Positions 14,484 through 18,202 of a stretch of 18,202 bases of DNA are shown piece by piece (position 1 is the first letter of the stretch; every line of letters begins with the position of its first letter). The notes below the pieces were generated by a model. The model saw nothing but the letters and a program-made list of their open reading frames with translations. It ran no database searches and had not been told where the DNA came from. The stretch comes from Ruminococcaceae bacterium UBA737 (GTDB lineage: Bacteria > Bacillota > Clostridia > Oscillospirales > Acutalibacteraceae). The stretch is taken from positions 14,842-33,043 of the forward strand of contig DBKZ01000042.1 in NCBI GenBank assembly GCA_002297415.1, read 5' to 3'. The translations under genes and the position numbers were made by a program.

Positions 14484-15758
14484 TCACCTGCTTTTTATAA
14501 GCAACGCACAGAAAAAGCCGTCCGTCTTATCAATGTGCGGCAAATATGTATGATGATATTTTAACTCATAACACGGATGCTTGTCAAGAAAACTATTTAA
14601 AATGCCCTCATTCTCCGCCTTTCTAAGAGTACAGGTGGAATAAAAAAGTCTGCCGCCTACTTTTAGATAATTATCCGCATTATTTAAAATCTCAAGCTGA
14701 ATTTTTTCAAGACCTTGGAATTCTTCAAAATTCTTATATTTTATTTCGGGCTTTCTTCTTATAACTCCGAGCCCTGAGCACGGAACATCGCAAAGAACGC
14801 TGTCAAACATTCCGAAATCCTTATTATATACGGTTGCGTCCGCAGTTTTGCATTTTATGCTTTTAAGACCGAGTCTCTTAGCGCCGTTACTTATAAGTTC
14901 TGTTCTCTTTTCGTATTTATCGCAGGCGATTATCTCGCCGTCGTCACCGATTATTTCCGCCGCCGTGAAGGCTTTTCCCCCGGGGGCCGAACACATATCG
15001 AGAATTCTTGTTTTAGGTAATAATTCCGCCTTTTCAACGCTTATCTGAGACGCCGTATCCTGAACATGGAAAAGCCCGTCTTTAAAAGCGCTGACGCTAA
15101 AAAGCTTATCCTCGCCTGAGCTTACCTCAAGGCAATTTCCTCTTACCTTATTTGTTTCTATTCCCTCGTTTAAAAGAAGCATTTGCAGCTCTTTTAATTC
15201 GGTTTTGCAATTATTTACTCTTATTATTACCGGCGGCGCAAGCAGAGAAAAATCAAGAATTCCCTTTGCGGCGCTTAATCCGTAATCATTTATATAGCTT
15301 TCAATAAGAGATACAGGACAGGAATATCTAACCGAAAGAGAATTTAAGCTGTCATCATCGGGAATTTCGCACCCTTTTCTTAAAAAGCTTCTTAAAACGC
15401 CGTTTACAAACGATGAATTATATCTTTCCTTTGAAGCCTTTACGATATTAACCGATTCGTTTACCGCGGCGCTGTCGGGAATTTTTTCAAGATATTTTAT
15501 CTGATAAACCGCTATGCGAAGCGAATTGAGAGTTACAGGCTTAAGCTTGCTTACTTTTGAGGTTATAAAGCTTGAAATGATATAATCCAAGGTGATTTTT
15601 CTGTCAAGCACACCATAAACCAGATTTGAGACAAGCGCCTTGTCGGAGGGATTTAAATTGCTGTCCTTAAGATACTTATTAACGGTTATATTCGAATAAG
15701 CTGACTCAGACTCTACAGCGCATAATATATCAACAGCGGTTTTTCTTGCACTTGCCAT
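14484..15758 (-). CDS. rsmB: 16S rRNA (cytosine-967-C5)-methyltransferase RsmB
   Basis: A 424-residue enzyme. An N-terminal NusB-like RNA-binding domain (about 1-130) joins a SAM-dependent Rossmann methyltransferase. The SAM loop MCSAPGGK is at 255-262, motif IV DVPCSGLG at 324-331, and motif VI STCTL, with the nucleophilic Cys, at 374-378. The family end TDGFFCALL is present. It methylates C967 of 16S rRNA. A TTG at 15785 extends the frame by 9 residues into fmt, but homologues begin close to SARKTAVDIL, and the ATG at 15758, 1 nt after the fmt stop (TAATATG), fits better. Its ribosome site is weak (AAAGAG about 9 nt upstream), consistent with coupling to fmt. Confidence 0.94.
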   Translation of the reverse strand: MASARKTAVDILCAVESESAYSNITVNKYLKDSNLNPSDKALVSNLVYGVLDRKITLDYIISSFITSKVSKLKPVTLNSLRIAVYQIKYLEKIPDSAAVNESVNIVKASKERYNSSFVNGVLRSFLRKGCEIPDDDSLNSLSVRYSCPVSLIESYINDYGLSAAKGILDFSLLAPPVIIRVNNCKTELKELQMLLLNEGIETNKVRGNCLEVSSGEDKLFSVSAFKDGLFHVQDTASQISVEKAELLPKTRILDMCSAPGGKAFTAAEIIGDDGEIIACDKYEKRTELISNGAKRLGLKSIKCKTADATVYNKDFGMFDSVLCDVPCSGLGVIRRKPEIKYKNFEEFQGLEKIQLEILNNADNYLKVGGRLFYSTCTLRKAENEGILNSFLDKHPCYELKYHHTYLPHIDKTDGFFCALLIKSR

Positions 15759-15759
15759 A

Positions 15760-16689
15760 TTATTCTGCTCTTTCGCCGTTTTCAATGCTGTTTCCGTTCA
15801 GCCAATTGGAGGCTTTCATCGGTTTTGAGCCTTCAGGCTGAATAATATCGAGCCTTACGGCGGTATTATCACCGCATGAAACAAACAGCTCTTTATTTAC
15901 TGCCTTTAATTCGCCTGCTTCAATGCCGATTCCTCGGGCTTCCGAGCATTCTATGACCTTTATTCTCTTATTCTTAAAGAAGAAAAATGCGCAAGGCCAT
16001 GAATAATATCCTCTGACAGCGCACCTTACTGTATGCGCATTCTTATTAAAATCAAGATGAGCCATTTCCTTTTTGATAATCGGAGCATAGGTGGCTTTCT
16101 CTTCGTCCTGCTTGTGTTTATCGGCGGTATTGTTTTCAATACTTTCAAGCACCTTAACGGTAAGCTCGGCGGAAACCGGCGCAAGCTTATCAAACATGCT
16201 GTCAGCCGTATCGTTATCAGAAATTTCGACCTTACAGGTATCTATAATATCGCCTGTATCCATTCCCTCGTCCATTTGCATAACGGTAACGCCGGTCTGC
16301 GTTTCGCCGTTTACAACTGCCCACTGGATAGGAGACGCGCCCCTATATTTCGGGAGCAATGAGGCATGTCCGTTTATACAGCCGTATTTATACATATTAA
16401 GGATTTCCTTAGGAAGAATTTTTCCGTAGGCTACAACAACGATTATATCTGCGTCAATATTCTTAAGAACGGACAAAACCTCGTCATTATTTTTTATCTT
16501 AGCTGGCTGAAAAACGGGAATATTATGTTCAATTGCAAAAACCTTGACGGGCGGTGCGGTTAAAATCTGTTTTCTGCCGACAGGCTTATCGGGCTGAGCA
16601 AACACCGCTTTTACATCATGTCCCGCTTTTATCAGAGCTTTTAAAGTTTCAACCGAATATTCGGGAGTGCCCATAAAAACTATTCGCAT
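15760..16689 (-). CDS. fmt: Methionyl-tRNA formyltransferase
   Basis: A 309-residue enzyme that formylates initiator Met-tRNA using 10-formyl-tetrahydrofolate. The N-terminal Rossmann domain starts MRIVFMGTPEYS. The catalytic triad N106, H108 and D144 is visible within INGHASLLPKYRGASPIQW and MDEGMDTGDI. Residue 107 is Gly where Val is more usual between the Asn and His, a mild variation. A C-terminal OB-fold domain follows from about 205 and includes SWPCAFFFF. The ATG at 16689 directly follows the def stop (TAAATG), with GGAGA about 6 nt upstream within def. The def-fmt pair forms the formyl-Met cycle. Confidence 0.96.
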   Translation of the reverse strand: MRIVFMGTPEYSVETLKALIKAGHDVKAVFAQPDKPVGRKQILTAPPVKVFAIEHNIPVFQPAKIKNNDEVLSVLKNIDADIIVVVAYGKILPKEILNMYKYGCINGHASLLPKYRGASPIQWAVVNGETQTGVTVMQMDEGMDTGDIIDTCKVEISDNDTADSMFDKLAPVSAELTVKVLESIENNTADKHKQDEEKATYAPIIKKEMAHLDFNKNAHTVRCAVRGYYSWPCAFFFFKNKRIKVIECSEARGIGIEAGELKAVNKELFVSCGDNTAVRLDIIQPEGSKPMKASNWLNGNSIENGERAE

Positions 16690-17136
16690 TTATTTCTCCT
16701 TATCAGCTTTATCTATATATAAAATTCCGTCTAAATGGTCAATTTCATGCAAAAGCGCTCTGGCCTTAAGTCCCTCGCCCTCAACGGTGAAATTATTTCC
16801 GAATCTGTCCTGAGCGCGGACCAATGCATGCATGGGTCTTGTAACGGTTTCATATCTCCCTGGGATTGAAAGGCAGCCCTCTTCCCCAGTCTGGGAGCCG
16901 CTTGTCTCGACTACAACGGGATTTATAAGCTCTATAAGCCCGTCACCGACATCAACAATGCAATATCTTCTTAATATTCCTACCTGAGGAGCGGCAAGAC
17001 CTACGCCCTCCGCCTTATACATAGTCTGAGCCATATCGTCAAGAACGGTATGGAGTCTTTCGTCAAAAGTAAGCTGGGTTCTGCACACCTTGCGGAGAAT
17101 ATCATCGCCTAACTTAACGATATTTCTTATAGCCAT
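16690..17136 (-). CDS. def: Peptide deformylase
   Basis: A 148-residue metallohydrolase that removes the N-formyl group from nascent proteins. All three family motifs are intact: GVGLAAPQ (44-51), EEGCLS (85-90, metal ligand C88) and HEIDH (130-134, metal ligands H130 and H134, catalytic E131). It is a short class I-type enzyme ending soon after the third motif. The ATG at 17136 has AAGGAG about 9 nt upstream and lies 15 nt after the priA stop. Confidence 0.97.
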   Translation of the reverse strand: MAIRNIVKLGDDILRKVCRTQLTFDERLHTVLDDMAQTMYKAEGVGLAAPQVGILRRYCIVDVGDGLIELINPVVVETSGSQTGEEGCLSIPGRYETVTRPMHALVRAQDRFGNNFTVEGEGLKARALLHEIDHLDGILYIDKADKEK

Positions 17137-17151
17137 TTTTTGCGCTCCTTT

Positions 17152-18202
17152 TTAAAGAATTGTTTCGGGGTCGATATCTATTGAAACGGTTGTATTCCCC
17201 GAAAGCCTTATATCCGATGCAATTTTAAGCATTTCTCTGAATTTTGCCGTGTTTTTGCATTTTATTATCATTCTGTATCTGTATTTATTATTGACCTTGA
17301 AAACACAGGCAGGCGCAGGACCTAAGATTATAAGCTTTATATCCTTATAGGTTCCGCTGTCCTTGTTTACAAGAGAGGTTATATTATCAAAAATCTTTTT
17401 TATCGCGTCATGCGCAAGATCGGCTTTATCGGAAATTACCGCGACCTGACAAATAGTGCAAAACGGCGGATAAATCATAAGCCTTCTTGTCATAATTTCG
17501 GACTCATAAAAAGCCTCGTAATCCTGTCTCTTTGCAAGCTCAATAACATTACTCTGAGGGTCGGTTGTCTGAATTATCGCTCTTCCGCTTCCTCCGTTTC
17601 TGCCGGCTCGTCCGACAACCTGAGTTATAAGCGAAAAGGTTCTTTCAAAGCCTCTGTAATCCTCGCTGTACATCGCCATATCGGCGCCTATAACCCCGAC
17701 TAAGGAAACATTAGGAAAATCAAGACCCTTAGCAACCATCTGAGTGCCTATCATAATATCGTATTTATGCTCGGCGAATTCGGTAAGATATTCCGAATAG
17801 GAATCCCTTGCTGTGGTACTGTCGGCGTCAAGCCGAAGAATTCTCGCATTATTAAAGAGCATTTTAAGCTCTTCTTCTATCTTTTGAGTGCCGACGCCCA
17901 TAAACCTGACATTCTCACCGCCGCACTGAGGGCATTTCTTTGTTACCTTTTCGGAATATCCGCAGTAGTGGCACATCAGTCTGCCGTTTGCAGAATGGTA
18001 TGTCAGGGTTACGCTGCAATTAGGACACGCCGCGACCCAGCCGCAGTTAGGGCAAGAAACATAGGTGTTTCTCCCTCTTCTGTTCAGCAGCAAAATAACC
18101 TGTTTATTCTGACTTAATTCCTCGTCGATAGCCTGAGTTAACTCCATGCTGAGCGCCGAAGAATTACCGTTTAGTATTTCTTTTTTCATATCTACTACTT
18201 CG
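17152..18202 (-). CDS. priA: Primosomal protein N' (PriA helicase), C-terminal part; 5' end beyond window
   Basis: The last 350 or so residues of PriA, the superfamily 2 helicase that reloads replication machinery at stalled forks. Visible parts, counted from the Met at 18189, are eight zinc-binding cysteines in CxxC pairs (C46/49, 55/58, 73/76, 86/89), helicase motif V in IGTQMVAKGLDFPNV, motif VI in QVVGRAGR, and the C-terminal domain ending IDIDPETIL. The ATG at 18189 is not the start: the frame continues to the window edge, reading EVVD before it, and a full protein has 700-800 residues. It is the first visible gene of the minus-strand run and is followed by def after 15 nt, as in other Firmicutes. 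Confidence 0.97.
   Translation of the reverse strand, partial: EVVDMKKEILNGNSSALSMELTQAIDEELSQNKQVILLLNRRGRNTYVSCPNCGWVAACPNCSVTLTYHSANGRLMCHYCGYSEKVTKKCPQCGGENVRFMGVGTQKIEEELKMLFNNARILRLDADSTTARDSYSEYLTEFAEHKYDIMIGTQMVAKGLDFPNVSLVGVIGADMAMYSEDYRGFERTFSLITQVVGRAGRNGGSGRAIIQTTDPQSNVIELAKRQDYEAFYESEIMTRRLMIYPPFCTICQVAVISDKADLAHDAIKKIFDNITSLVNKDSGTYKDIKLIILGPAPACVFKVNNKYRYRMIIKCKNTAKFREMLKIASDIRLSGNTTVSIDIDPETIL

Noticed and set aside
1..18202. CRISPR array, tRNA or rRNA genes
   Set aside because: I saw no regularly spaced direct repeats, no cloverleaf-like gap of tRNA size and no rRNA sequence; nearly all the sequence is protein-coding with short gaps.

Overview
The window looks like a chromosomal piece of an AT-rich Gram-positive bacterium of the class Clostridia. 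The main support is gene order. On the minus strand it runs priA, def, fmt, rsmB, rlmN, a PP2C phosphatase, a PASTA Ser/Thr kinase and rsgA, which is the classic Firmicutes cluster, followed by genes common in clostridial genomes (mntP, comEC, holA, an RNase M5-type Toprim protein, a WYL regulator and pncC). The placement is inferred from gene content and order; no rRNA or tRNA gene is present to confirm it.

Layout. (1) Positions 1-3631, plus strand: a four-gene accessory cassette. It encodes a four-helix membrane protein (probably cut by the left edge), a soluble SPFH/band-7 protein ending in a GYF_2-type domain, a zinc-ribbon single-pass membrane protein whose outer part holds a duplicated module, and a small three-helix membrane protein. 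The spacing suggests one transcript ending at a strong hairpin terminator at 3641-3668. (2) Positions 3676-4244, minus strand: a TnpV-type protein with its usual small partner, hallmarks of Tn4451-like or integrative-conjugative mobile elements. No recombinase is visible. (3) Positions 4245-4570: a non-coding junction with inverted repeats and a minus-strand terminator. (4) Positions 4571-18202, minus strand: fourteen collinear core genes with gaps of at most about 30 nt and several overlaps, readable as one long operon or a set of closely coupled ones, transcribed from beyond the right edge.

How the genes work together. The core run joins replication restart (PriA), clamp loading (HolA), N-terminal formyl-methionine processing (Fmt, Def), rRNA and ribosome maturation (RsmB, RlmN, RsgA, RNase M5 family), envelope and growth signalling (Stp/PrkC), Mn2+ export (MntP), a DNA-uptake channel protein lacking its usual nuclease-like domain (ComEC), NMN salvage (PncC) and a ligand-sensing WYL regulator. 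The cassette at the left resembles in logic, but not in full content, the SPFH plus membrane-anchor modules such as Bacillus subtilis YdjG-YdjH-YdjI that act with PspA in envelope stress. No PspA is visible, so any function is a hypothesis.

Points of most interest are the SPFH/zinc-ribbon cassette beside TnpV, the duplicated module in its membrane protein, a probable AUU start of rlmN, the short ComEC and the extra C-terminal domain on PrkC. I saw no CRISPR array, tRNA, rRNA or recognised riboswitch.
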